A DNA stretch of 60,000 nt. Source: Adiantum capillus-veneris (taxonomy: Eukaryota; Streptophyta; Polypodiopsida; Polypodiales; Pteridaceae). A program made the translations under genes and the position numbers. A model generated the notes under the pieces. That model was not told the DNA's origin. It searched no databases and saw only the letters and a list, made by a program, of their open reading frames with translations. The stretch covers positions 126,363,018 to 126,423,017 of the forward strand of contig CM043968.1 in the NCBI GenBank assembly GCA_014529385.2. Direction: 5' to 3'. Shown here piece after piece: positions 9,063 through 21,058 of the stretch; positions within the stretch are counted from its first letter, which is position 1, and each line of letters begins with the position of its first letter.

Positions 9063-12000
9063 TCATAGGTTGCCGATGGTCAAGGTTGGGCCTACTATTT
9101 TGCTTTCCTGGGTGAAAAAGCCGGTGTAGAAAGCTTCTTCGAATGTTTGCATGTGGAAGCTAGGCAAAAACATAATCCTTTGGTATAGGAGGTGTAACAC
9201 TTTTGGAGAAGGCTGCAATGAAAGATCGTACATCATATCAGTCACCGTGTCGGCCGTCGATAGTAGACTCGAGGTCGTGGCTTTATCTGGCGCGAACACT
9301 TCAATGCAAGCTAAGAGAGTCCTGCAGATTTTCTTGAGCATTTGACATGAAAGGTCAGGAGAGCTAGTAAAGAGCTTGATGGTGCCCGTTAGGGTTTTCA
9401 CCATGTAGGCTTTACCTATTCTCTCTCCTTCCTTGGGTCACCGTGTCGGCCGTCGATAGTAGACTCGAGGTCGTGGCTTTATCTGGCGTGAACACTTCAA
9501 TGCAAGCTGAGAGAGTCCTGCAGATTTTCTTGAGCATCTGACATGAAAGGTCAGGAGAGCCAGTAAAGAGCTTGATGGTGCCCGTTAGGGTTTTCACCAT
9601 GTAGGCTTTACCTATTCTCTCTCCTGCCTTTGGTCCTGGCATCCTGGGATAATTAAGCCAATTTGGCTTCTTTTCTGCAATCCTGCCATGCTCTTTCCAG
9701 TTTCTGACTCTTGGCACCGGGCAGAAGGTTGCATCCTCCTGGATCTCCTTTGGTGCCTCCACCAAGTAGATGAGGTAGGCTGGGTATTTGTTCAGCAAAC
9801 CTTTCCTCCATTTAGGTTGTGAATCTACTATCTTCTTTGATTGTTCCTCCTTTGTGATGTCGCCTTCGTAAAGAGCGACATACTGCTCCTCCTCTATTCT
9901 CTTTTTCGTCTTTAGCACTTCAAATTTCATCAAAGGGAAAGGCAGGCTGGGTTACATCCACTGTTCATGGAGCACTTTTGTGTCTAGTCCCTGAAGTCTA
10001 ATGGAGATTAGGAGTCTCCTCTCCCATTCCATTTCCGCCTTGGCACTCTCCTCTGCTGACTTTTCTATTTGGTCATGGAGCCTTTGTTCTTCTTCTTCAG
10101 AGATTCTTGAAGTCGAGGCCACCTCTTGAGCTGGGTCTGGATCTTCAATTGTGGTTGCCTCTCCAGTTTCTGGTAGCTCTATGGCTGCTCCACCTGATTC
10201 TTCTTGTGGTGTCTCTGTTTCTCTTCTTTGTTGCTCTTGTAGATCTTGGAGCTGTTTGCGGAGGGCCTCATTCTCTGTCCGTAGTGTTTGATTTTCTAAT
10301 GTGATCCTCTCCTCTGCGGCCAATGATCCCTTCGCAATGTGCAACCTTTGCACTTGCGCTAATCTTAGCTCTCTTTGTAATCTTCGGACCTGGTCTTGCA
10401 AAACTGGTACGATAGCTCCCTCTTGTTCGGTTCCTGCTCTGCTAGCTCTAGGGGTAGACCTGAGTCTAGTGATTGTTCTTTCTTGGAGCTCGACTCTTTC
10501 CCTTAGCTCAATGAGCTCATCCTTAGCCGCCTCCAACTCATCCTCTATCCGCTCCCTTGCTTCCTGTGCACTTGTTACTTCTCTTGAAGCCTCGGCTAGT
10601 TGGAGTATCGAGCCGTCTCTCTCGTTTTCCGTGTCATAGAGTGATGCTTTATGACTTTCAGATTCAGTCATAGCATTCTCTAATTTTCTTTGCAACTCCG
10701 CTTCCCTTTGTTTGGCTGTCTCAATCTCTACTTCCTTTGCCTTGGACCTTTCTTTTATCTTGCTGAGCAGTTCATGCACCATGTGCATGTCTTTTTCATC
10801 ATCATCTGTCAACTCTAAATCTCTTTCTGCCACCACCTCCACTGGCTTTGGCTCTTCTAGTACTTTCGGTTCGTCCAGTTTCTCTTAACTTTCTTTTTTA
10901 CTCTTTGTTTTTTCCTCCGTTCATCTTGTTTTTGTAGGGTGATTCCATAAACTGCCTCAAGGGCCTCTTCTTCAGTGTATCCTATCGCTACCAGATCCTC
11001 ATAATCATTTCTCTTTTGCTGAACTGGATCTATCTTGTTTTCTTTGGTCTCGGCTTCTGGCTTTTCCATAACATCTGTGTCCACCTCTACTGTGGTCTCT
11101 TCCACAATTTTTTCCGTCTTCTTCGGGCTTGGTACATCAGTAAAAGAGGGATGTTTGTCCTCAGCTTCCTTGGCTTTTCCTTTGTCGGCTTGCCCACCTT
11201 TCTCTTGAGGCTTAGTAGACTCATCTAGTTTCCTTTTCCCCTTGTCGTCTTTTTTCAGCTCAGCTTTTAATTGCTGTATCTCCTCTTCAGTGTATGGCTC
11301 GACAGGTTGCTGCTCCAGAATAGCCTCTGACTCCTCATAAGCTTTAATATATTGATCGTATTGATAAATATGTGGCCTAGCTGAGCTAGTTCCGACTTTA
11401 GTTGGGTCTGGCACCCACTTTTCTTCAAAGTCACCCTTTAGAGCTCTTTCTGCTCTAAACTGCTCCACTAATCTTTCCATTCTTGCCGCTTTCTGACTTT
11501 TGGTTTGCTTGGGAGCAACCTTCTTCTTTACTTTCTTCTTAAGTGGCTCGTCCACATCCTCTTCAGGTTCTGAAACTACTTCTAGTTTCCGGCGTGCTCT
11601 TGTGGATGCCTTCTTGGATACTTCGGGCTGTTCTTCCTCCTCGTTGGCTTCTCTAAGCCACTCATTCTGGGAGGGAACCTTTGGCCACTGATCTCTAGCT
11701 CCAATAGCTTCATAAGCTATTCTTGTCAGAATTTCCGCTCCTCCTATGTATTTTGGCTTCTCGTTGTGCATGGCAATTACTTTCTCGTGGATGTGTTGAG
11801 CGTAATTCACCTCTTTTGGCATATTGCTCTTTAATGCCCATGTGATGGTGGTCGCAATGGCATGGGGTGGTGTCGTATACTTTTGCGGTCTGTTACTGCA
11901 AACATGGAGAAACTGGTTGTACAGTCGGCAAAGGGTTGCCGCTCTTGGGTCCGCCATATCTCCATAGGCTGCATTCTGTGGCTTGGGCCCATAGACCTCT

Positions 12001-12479
12001 ATGGACTCCCTTCTTTCCCTGATGGAGCTCCCTTTGTTGTGCAGCTTCAATGCGTCTGCAATGAGCTGTGGAGTGATCTGTACTTCTACTTTCTCTCCAT
12101 CCATGGCTATCAATGTGGATTTTCCATCCTTCTGAATGGATGTTGCCAACTCGTACACTCTTCTTGTATCCACACTTGATGGTCTCGAGGTGAAGAAACT
12201 GTGCAAGTCTGCCCTTTCCAGGTACCTGCTGATGTCTTCTGACCTGCTATAATCTACCAATTCCTATGGGATCATCGGTACAACCACTGCTTGCCCTTGA
12301 GGATCTCTGAAAGTCCCCTGGTAGATCTTTATTCCCTCTTTCTCCAATACTGCTTCCTCCACCCAAGTTTTGGTTGGCTTGAGGGTTTCTGCTGGAATGT
12401 ATAAGGGTTCCGCTTCTGCAAGAGCATCTTTGATTGTTGGTCTTTTTCTCTTCGTTGCCGATGACTTGGCGGAATCCAT
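9063..12479 (-). pseudogene. Env-position coiled-coil ORF, internal region 1, broken
   Basis: Collinear with the better copy at 21059-24277. Starting at the ATG at 12479 (MDSAKSSATKRKRPT) it is interrupted by a TAG at about 12261-12263 where the other copy has CAG, by a frameshift near 10920 caused by a 10-bp deletion relative to the other copy, by a TAA at about 9949-9951 in place of CAA, and by a 196-bp direct duplication (unit starts 9241 and 9437) that repeats the C-terminal motif KTLTGTIKLFT out of frame. Domain order matches the other copy: N-terminal globular part, Lys/Glu-rich part, coiled coil, C-terminal globular part. Not functional as read. Confidence 0.75.
9241..9632 (-). repeat. 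196-bp tandem duplication inside the env-position ORF
   Basis: The segment beginning GTCACCGTGTCGGCC at 9241 recurs at 9437 with few differences; the homologous ORF in internal region 2 has one copy (about 21238-21430). As 196 is not a multiple of three, it breaks the frame. Confidence 0.8.
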
Positions 12480-14717
12480 GGATCCTGTAACTCCAATTTC
12501 AGAAGTTAGCGTCTTTTTAGTACTAAAAGCCGAAATGAAGCTTTTAACTATTCAAATGACTTGAAAACTGAAACATGAGCTATTCATGGCCTAAGGATGC
12601 AAGTTAGGTGAAAAAATATGCAAAATGGGCTCAAGCCCGAAATGACAGAATTTTGGCAAAGTGGACAGATTTCTCAGAAACAGGTCAAACGGAGTCCAAA
12701 TTGAGAAATTTCAAATCCTAAAGTGCATTTCACGACAGGATAGGAGCACATGTCAAATTTGGTAACAAGTGATCCGAGAAGTCCGAAGTTAAGTATTCTT
12801 CACATCACTTTCAAGCTCATTTCCACTATTACCTTCTTGGAGAGAGCAAAGAGCACACAGGAGCATCCAACCTTCTACAGCCTTCTACGACTGCTACGAG
12901 AGCTCAGAGGACACCATACATGAGAGGTAGACTCGTTTCCATAAGCTTTTGATGCTTATCATTAACTTTTGTCGCGAAAACTGACCAAAACCAAGAAACA
13001 AGAGCAGACGGGGAATGCGATAGAATGTTAGGTAGTGGCACGACCGCCTAACCAAACCTTGCAAGAACTTATAGGTGGGTTACCCTAGTATAGAAGATGG
13101 GTTTCTAACACTCAAAGCTTGAGAAAGAACGACTGGAAAAACCCTAGGTCAACAGATCCTGCAAGAGGCAAACAGGAAAAAGACACAAAACTTCTCAGGA
13201 AGGTTAACAACATCGAGGGCAATGCAACCATGGAGTATCTCCAGGTTTGGACCACCAAAAGTAGGTCGGAACAACCGATTCGGCTGCGGACACACAAAGC
13301 GTCATTTTGGCATAACGGCTCAAATTGACGACCGAATAAAATGAAACTTCACAAGCAGCTTCAAATATATATGGATGACTTATGTTTGCAAGCAAAACCC
13401 AAAAGAAAGCTGATTCACTTACCGATGGTGAAAAAGACGCTTTCGGGCAACCAAAAGGAGAAAGATGGAGAACGGGGAGCCAAAGTCAAGTTCAACCAAA
13501 TAGATGGCTTCACAACATATCTAATGAGCTGGAAATGCAACTCTCGAGAAGAAAAGTTAAAGAAATTCAACTCCAAGGCAAAAAGACGACTTCGGAGACT
13601 GAAATGCCTATAAGGGGGCTTTTTAGTTAAACTGATGACTTTTTAAGTTGAAAACTAGTTAGCAGGGCTTAGGGCACTACCACAAAGCATTCTTTGCACA
13701 AAAAGACCAACATTTCAAGAAAAGACATCATACGCGTATGATGTCTCACAGCATGAATTTCACATCCATTTCAACATTTGAGTGCATAGCCTCATTCCAC
13801 ATGTTAATCACATCCTATGAACCAAGTATCATGAGAATTGGAGTTAGAAAACCCAAGGAAAACAAAAAAGACGCAAAGTAGGCCATAAAATTGATTTTTG
13901 GTCCTAATTTTGTCAAAATAACTCCAAACTCATTGAAACTTTGTAGGATTGTTGATAAAAACATCTACAAGCTATCTGGAACCAAAAAGCACCATTTTGA
14001 CACAAAAGACATCATACGCGTATGATGTCTATTTGCACTTACAGAGCCAAAACTGCTCATTTGTCATCATACATCCATTATATATATCTAATACATGCTA
14101 CATATGAAATTTGGAACCATTTGGTCAAGAGGATCACCCCATTAGCCCAATTGAGGGAAAATCCTTCACCTAAAGCCTATTTTTGGCCCAAATCCAACAT
14201 ACTCAAGTCCAAACCAAGATTTGAGTAGAAACAGTCCTTCACTAGTACATGGGAAGTCCACAGAACCAATCCCATGCAAAATTTATGAAAAAGACATCAT
14301 ACGCGTATGATGTCTCCAGAGCCATTTTTAGCCCAAAATCTATCCAAACTTCATAAATCCACTGAATAAGCCTATCTAAAGCCAAATCCAAGCTTATAGA
14401 GAAATTTGATCCAAAAATACACTAAAAGACATCATACGCGTATGATGTCTCACTATGTGATTTTGGCACCTCAGGGCTTCAACCACCAAACAGAAGTGAT
14501 CTACATGCCATTTGAAAGTGAACCACCAAGTTTTATCCAATTTGGATCATAAAATCCAAATCCCTTTCAAAAATTTTCCAAGAGCCGGAACTGGACTAAA
14601 CTGGCCAAAACTTCACCAAATGGGATCCAAACTCAAATCCAAGCATATGATACTCATGTATACACTATCAGCTACAAGCACAACCAATATGAAGTCATTT
14701 TGACACAAAAGACATCA
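12480..14717. repeat. Non-coding spacer with palindrome array, internal region 1 (inverted)
   Basis: No gene is supported. From about 12634 to 14715 the sequence is the reverse complement of about 24434-26560 in internal region 2, so one copy is inverted. It contains full 24-bp palindromes at 13723, 14007, 14292 and 14427, and a half palindrome at 14707 cut at the junction with RT. Small open frames here mirror those in the other copy only because the DNA is shared; none has recognisable motifs. Confidence 0.8.
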
Positions 14718-15733
14718 TCCGTGGATATTCCGTTTTGTGAGACAATATGTCCCAGAATTCTGCCCTATCGGACCATAAACACACATTTCTCAGGATTGAG
14801 ACAAATGCGATATGTCCTACATTTCTCAAATACTTTTCTTAGGTGTTCTAGATGCTCATTTCTTAGAAGAGAATGTACACATAAGTCATCCATGTATATT
14901 ACTAGAAACAACCTTAAGTATTCTTTGAAAGCATGCGTCATCAGCCTCTGGAAGGTTGCGGGAGCATTGGTTAGACCAAAAGGCATAACCCGATAAGCAT
15001 AAATTTCCCACTCCGTTGCAAAAGCTGTTTTATGTTGATCTTCCGGTGCTATGGCTAGCTGGTTATATCCTGAAAAACCATCAAGAAAGGAGTATGCTGT
15101 TTTCCCTGATACACGCTCTAGAACATGATCAGTTATCGACAGGGGATAATTGTCCCTGATTGTTGCAGCAATCACTTTCTTTAAGTTGACACACACTCGG
15201 AGTTTTTCGTTCTTCTTGGGTACCACCACAATCAGAGATACCCAATCGGTGTGTTCAATCTCGTATATGAATTCAACTTCCATTAGCTTATCTATCTCTT
15301 CTTTGATTCGCTTAGCAAATGTATCATTATATGTGTATGGTCTCTGTCTGTTAGGCTTTGCGTCTTGTTTTAGTGGGATTGTGTGTTGGCATATTGAGGG
15401 GTCAACTCCCTTTAAGTCCTTATAAGACCATGCAAACACATCCCTGTACTCTCTGAGAAGACTCAAAAGTCTCTCTTCCTCGCCTAGAGACAAATCTGTG
15501 GGTATGTACACCGGTCTAGGTGTCTCACCTGGAGCTGCTAAATCAAGTTTTTTTGCATCCTCCGGTCCGTCATAAGACTCGTTCTCCTTTCTCTCTCGAA
15601 TAGGTTGGGTTAATACCACCTTCCTATCCTCTATTGTGAATTTCCTGTAGTGGGAGGGAACATCCATGTTTTCCTTGATTTTGGCGTTTTTGTCCTCTCC
15701 ACTCTCAATTTCTGTCGTCCAAACTTCTTTCAA
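14718..15733 (-). pseudogene. Reverse transcriptase, internal region 1, truncated
   Basis: Encodes the RT core with [50 protein letters not shown] and YMDD (IYMDDLCVHS). Compared with the copy at 29435-30622 it is nearly collinear up to KCVFMV, after which the frame meets a TAG (CGA TAG GGC here, TGA CAG GGC in the other copy). The gene then stops at about 14718, where a 4-base ATCC overlap joins it to the inverted spacer. RNase H and integrase are missing, removing about 2.8 kb relative to internal region 2. Confidence 0.85.
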
Positions 15734-17566
15734 AGTTTTCTTGAGCTCTCTATACTTGTTTCTACGTTCTAACTTGGACTCCGTGTGTTCTTTGTTGTGC
15801 TTGTTCTTTTCTGATTTTTCTGTTTCAGTTTTCGTTCCATTCCTTTGAACTTGATTTCTTGAGCCTCTTTGTCTTTTCGTAAGCTCTTTTGATCATTGCC
15901 TCTCATTCTTCCGGAAATCTTGTCCTTAACACAATCTTCCGCCTTTACTAGCATTAGGAATTGATTTTTTCCTCTTATTCTAGGCATCGGATTGGTTCTA
16001 ACCCCCTTTGTTTTTCTCTTTGCTCTATAGCATTTCTGGCGTTGTTTAGTTTGGTTCGGAAAATCATAAAATCGGACATCCTTTATAGTTTCTTCGTTTC
16101 CGCTTGAATTGTCCGTTGACTCGTTGTCTGCTTCATTTCCCCACTCTGGATGATCGAGAATGTCGTGAAACACCTCTTCTTCATCTTTCTTTTCCAGTGT
16201 ATCGTTCTTTTCAGTTTCTTTTTCGAGTATAGTTCTCAACATGAAGTACGGAACCACATCGTACCCGTCCTTGTCACAAAATTTCGTTGTGGGACCATTC
16301 GGAATTGCACAAACATCTAGGGTTGCTAGAATGTGTGTCCATTCTAATGGTTCAAGCGTGTCCTCTGGAAAGGGTTCTCCTATATAAGTTTCGTCTTCGA
16401 TAGCCCTTTCTAAAACATATTCTTCTCGCCTCATACTTCCACATTTCGAGGCTCCACACATCCATAACTCCTTGGGCTTACCTAACCAAACTGGAAATTC
16501 GGATCTCGCCAAAGTAGATGAATCAAACTCCTCTACCGGTGTTCGGTTCACATCTTTGTAGCTATGGTCTTTCAGGTTCACACGTGTAGTGGTTTCCATA
16601 TTTCTCAGGTATATGTGATTGTAGCCCCAATCCTGGACCATTTTCAACTGTCTCATAAATGGTCTTCCCATTATGATATCATAGTTATTCTCCTTGCCAA
16701 AATCGACAATAGCAAAAGTATGTTCATATTCAATGCCGCAAGAAGTCACTACGACTTTCTCTAATAACCCCATTTTTTCCAGATTTCTTTTGTAGCAATG
16801 GCTACCCCAGCTCCGCTGTCTAGTATTGCCATCGTGTTCACTCCTTGGAATTCAACTGGTAAGGTTGTATTCCCCTCTTCACCTTCGCAATACTCTCCGA
16901 CCTCGTTTAAGGGTACAGGCTTAGCGTTCTTTTGTGGTTTGCTCAGCTCTTGTATACCCTCTTGCAGTCTCGATGTTGGGTCTTTTATCCCAAATTTCTC
17001 CAAGCATTTTCCGAGAAAGCTCTAATCTCGGATTTTGCTTCATACTCTCCTAAGTATGAAGGTAAGGTATTCAGTGAGTGAGGTTTGCTCTCCATTGTTC
17101 TAACAGAGCCCCCATCTCCCCAGTAAGATTGTAGATCCAAGTCCACTTGAGATATTGCCTCAAATTCCACTATGGGAGGATTCCTGATGTCCTTTTCCCA
17201 ATTTGTCTGATTAGCTTGGCAACTTAGCTCGTTTGCAAAGTTTGCCTCTCTCACTTGTTTCCAAAATTCATTGTAATCCTCATCTCTTCTGTAAGACCTC
17301 TGTATGACTAGATGAAAACTCTCTATCTCCTGATCGGTTGTGTTCAATACTATGCGGTCATCCTTGTGTGTATTTTCAGGCCTTTGTGCACTGGGAGTCT
17401 TTTCAGCTACCCATGAAATGATAGTCTCTTGCTGAATTGGTTTTTCCGTTCCACAATTCATTGTTTCTTTCGGTGGTTCTAATAAGGCTTGTGCAGTCTC
17501 GATCATTCTCTGGCACATTTCAAGTCTCTGATTTTCCAATTCCGCGTTTGGGTATGTCATCCACCT
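15734..17566 (-). pseudogene. Protease and pre-RT region, internal region 1
   Basis: Follows gag in the same frame after the UAG at 17567-17569. A retropepsin-like segment reads TMAILDSGAGVAIA near 16800-16840, followed by the distal motif IIMGRPFMRQL near 16650-16680. Two deletions relative to the other copy, about 135-150 bp near 17007 and about 70 bp near 16773, break the frame around the protease. The remainder is a charged linker (KEREKKQKNQKR type) to RT. Membership in pol is clear from position; the enzyme is certainly inactive here. Confidence 0.75.
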
Positions 17567-19977
17567 CTATTTTTGTGTTTGGCTGTTCTTTAACCTAGCT
17601 TCGTAAGCTCTCATCAGTGCGTCCAATGGTTCGTGTACTTTGTCGACTAGCACTGATCCCCCTGAGCTTAAGCTCGTTGTTTCTTTGATACTCTTTTGTT
17701 TCGTTCTTTTCGGGCTCATCTCTCGTTTCCCGTTTTGACTCTCAAGTTTTTCTAATCTATCTTTAGTTCGCTTTAGTTCCTCAGCTAGAATAGCGTCTTC
17801 ACGTTCTTTTCTCAATGTCATGCGTGCTTTTCTAGCTTTCCATGTGTTTCTCTGACTCCGCGGTCCGTGACTAACCACTTCAGTCGCTAACTTTCCATTC
17901 TTAGGTTCTCTAGTGGTTTTCTTAGCTTGAGCTCTAGTAACAACTTGCGTTTGTATCAGAGTTTCATTTTCGGACCCACTGCTGGTAGGAATAGTTTCTA
18001 GCATATTCAATGTCATCTTTTACACTTTGTTTGGATTCTTTGAACAATCCTCAATGAAGTGAGTAACCCCACACTCAGTGCAATAAGCGTTAATTCTAAT
18101 GATTTCCGTATGTGGACAAACATTCATCAGATGGTCACCTCCACACTTGTAACAGGGTCCTAGTGCTGGTCTTGGTCCCACTTGATTCGTCCTTTGTGGA
18201 TAGGATGGTCTTTGTCTTGTTAACCCTCCATGAGCTATGAACATCAATGTTCTTGCGTCCAAATTGTATCTCTCTTCATCAAAAGCACTTGTAACTGTTG
18301 GTATTCCAACATTCCCAATCATGCGCCATGGTTCTGGTTGTTTGGGTTCTTCTGGTGGGTAATACACGGTTGGAGACATGTGTGCACCAGATTCTTCATA
18401 ATAGGCTTGAATAGGCACTAAGGCTTGTTCTTCCTGATTCTCTAAGATTGGTGCATATCTAATGGCCACTGGTCTTGCTCCTGGTAAAGGTGGTTGTTGT
18501 CCGAATACCGGTTGCGGTCTTTCTATCCCCATAGGTCCTGGTACATTTCCCGTTGGGTATCGAGGTACTGGATGTACCTGAGGTGGTGCTAATTGAGCAG
18601 GAGGTGCATACTGACGCTCCCTTACATACCCTTTGTTGTAATAGCACTCCTCTATTGGATGGTTTGTCCATTTTTGTTCAATTGCACACCATTTCAGTGG
18701 TTTTGGCAATGGTTTTTGGTATGGTGCCATCCTTTTTAGAGCCTCTTCTATCATTTGCTCTACATTTGGCATGGTTGTTGTTTGAACATTCTTTTTAGTG
18801 GTAGTCTCGCTCCCTACGGAGGAAGAGCTACTGGATGCAAAATTTGTATCCGCTGACACCTCTCCATAAACCGTACAGTTATCCACTAAGTACAATGCTT
18901 CTCTCGTTACTTGCTCGAATCTTGTACAAGCTTCCAAGTGCAAGTCCTTCTTGAGAGTGTCGTTTCTCAATCCTTCAATAAAGAGAACAGATAGTCGGTC
19001 ATCTTGTGGTCGTTCACGTACTGGACATCTCTCAATGTATTGTTTGAAGCGAAGTGAAGCTTTCTTCACTTTTTCGTGTTCTCTCTGTTTAAAAGCATAT
19101 ATTTGTGAGACCGTATTGTGCTTAATCCCTCGTTTTGAGAATTCCTCAGAAAACTCTCTTAGCAAATGGTCAATGTCATGGAATCCCCCTCTGTTCAGTG
19201 GTTGAAACCATGTCAATGCCGTACCTTCTAGAGTAAGACCAAATCCCTCGTATTGTGTATGGAAATCTGTTATCTGCTCAGCTCTTAAGACTTGCTTAAA
19301 GAGTGACACATGTGCATACGGATCTCCTGAACCACCATACTTCTTTGGCATACACTTGGCTACTTGAGATGATCTCATACGTCTATGGTCTGCTACCAAT
19401 CTCATTGCTCCTGTGTCCCGGCTAAAGCTTTCTCTAGCATCATGGACTTCATGGGTTACCCTTGTCGGTTCCCCTGCCCTGAATCTACTATTAGGAGGTA
19501 AATGTGATGGTTCCGCTTCGAACCTTGGACCTGGAGTGGTATACGTGGGGATTGGAATTGAACTACCTCGATTCGTATCCATTGACTCCCTAGAATGTAA
19601 TGATCCCATTGGTCCGGGCTTCGAGTACTGAGGTTGACTGAAAGAGTCAGCAGCCTGAGTTCTTTGTCCTCCTGTCCTCATTGGGTTTTGCACTCCATTT
19701 GTTGGTGCTGGTCTTTGTGAGCTAGAAGTAACATAATACTGCTGTAGTGGTCCCCCAAAGTATGTATATCCTTCTAATTCTTTCTTGCCCATTGTTGAGT
19801 ATTGCTTCCCATACTTGTCATAAGCGGCAATTTTCACTTCCGATCCCTCTGTGTAGGGAAAGACATAAAGTCTTTTTTGGTCTGTCAACTCTCCGGTGTA
19901 GGGTTCTTCACATCTATAATAGAGATCTTGCTCCCCATTATTATATTTGTATAGCCCCACATAGATGTTATCAGTGT
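17567..19977 (-). pseudogene. Gag, internal region 1, 5'-truncated
   Basis: Gag of the inner family. It has a capsid-like helical region (GFGLTLEGTALTWFQPL, KASLRFKQYIERCPV), a Pro/Gln-rich segment, and two cysteine clusters near 18040-18170: CYKCGGDHLMNVCP and CTECGVTHFIEDC, the first a CCHC-type knuckle. A TAA at 18017-18022 replaces a CAA of the other copy. At about 19977 the sequence jumps directly to the region near the primer site, so the start codon, N-terminus and leader (about 1.94 kb relative to 34846-36781) are deleted. The C-terminal part is Lys/Arg/Glu-rich and ends at the UAG at 17567-17569, shared with the other copy. Confidence 0.8.
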
Positions 19978-20011
19978 TATTAGTCTAAGGTCACCTACTT
20001 AGGGCTCTCGT

Positions 20012-20028
20012 CCCCGGCAGCGGCGCCA
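20012..20028 (-). promoter_or_regulatory. Primer-binding site, tRNA-Asp type
   Basis: CCCCGGCAGCGGCGCCA on the + strand matches the 3' end of plant tRNA-Asp (established: ...CCCCGGCAACGGCGCCA) with one mismatch. It lies two bases from LTR2, as expected for the 5' end of internal region 1. Confidence 0.85.
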
Positions 20029-20030
20029 AA

Positions 20031-20964
20031 TGTTAAGGCGTTTATGCCGCTAGCGGAAGCTAAATAGCGAGAACTCAACCAACAACAGAATTTGTCAGAC
20101 CAGGACGAAGCTTGACCCGCAGGCGCATGGAAACAACTAGGTGGGTGTCAAATCACCTACTCGACCTTCTAATGACAATCACTACTAAGGAAATCAAATC
20201 TAAGTTCTAAAATACGCAAGTGACTGAAATCCGTACTACGAACGAACGCTATATGAAACAGGATCTAGAATCATTGAATCGATCTCAAACTCAAGGGGAA
20301 GTCTATACACTAGGTAAGAACAACACCCTAAAGACTTGAACTGCAAAATCAACCTATAATCACTCCGTGCGGTAAACGCGTATGAAGACAGGCCGAAAAA
20401 TACAGGTGACCGAAACTTGACCCCGATGGTACTAATGCTTAGCTCTACTCGTTGTGGTTCTATAGATATGCTGCACGCTCAATTCCGACACACGAGTTGG
20501 AAGAAAACTCACACCGAAGCTCGTAGGAACTTACCACACATAAAAGCCGATAGCGCGCACTCTTGGTATCTGTGCGTAGCTCTCGCCGTTGCTAACACAA
20601 TGGCGGTGTCGCTTCTCCAATGGCGGCTCCGTAGCTCGCGTAGCAAGTAGATAAGACTCTCTCTCTCACTCTCTCTCAGACACGGTCACGGCGCTCAAAA
20701 AACTCACTTGGATTAATAATCTGAATCCCTTAGGTTACAAAAACTTGGCTTATATACCTCAGCCTTGGAGGTGAGAACATCTCCAACTAATTACATCAGC
20801 AAGTGAAATTACTTCGGGATTACAAGCTGGAAACTCAATTGAGTCCCGTTACTTATGAATGGCTGAAATAAAAGTTAATATCGAAAAGACATTAATTACA
20901 ATCAATGGCTACAAAATGATGAGTGTGAGAAAGAATGTGGGTGTGATCCTCTGCTGGCTCAACA
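20031..20964 (-). repeat. LTR2 of inner family, shared by two internal regions
   Basis: 934 bp, homologous to LTR1. Primer site on the left (20012-20028) and polypurine tract on the right (20965 on, CTCCGCCCCTCAGCG), so it serves as 5' LTR for the left copy and 3' LTR for the right copy. No target duplication can exist on either side, which indicates a recombination product. Confidence 0.9.
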
Positions 20965-21058
20965 CTCCGCCCCTCAGCGTTCATGTAGTCCCTGACATGA
21001 CTTTTATGCTTGGTCACTAAAGTCCTATCGTCTTGAGCATCTGCAAATATGATTCGTA

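Noticed and set aside
10107-10639. Leucine/serine-rich + strand open frames that look like membrane proteins
   Set aside because: They are antisense shadows of the Glu/Lys-rich coiled-coil ORF on the - strand.
13119-13630. Small open frames in the spacer, also seen at 25548-26077
   Set aside because: They recur only because the spacer DNA is shared (inverted); no motifs, and frames differ between copies.
18230-19983. + strand frames opposite inner gag
   Set aside because: Shadow frames of gag; repeated in the other copy (33420, 33818) as expected from shared DNA.
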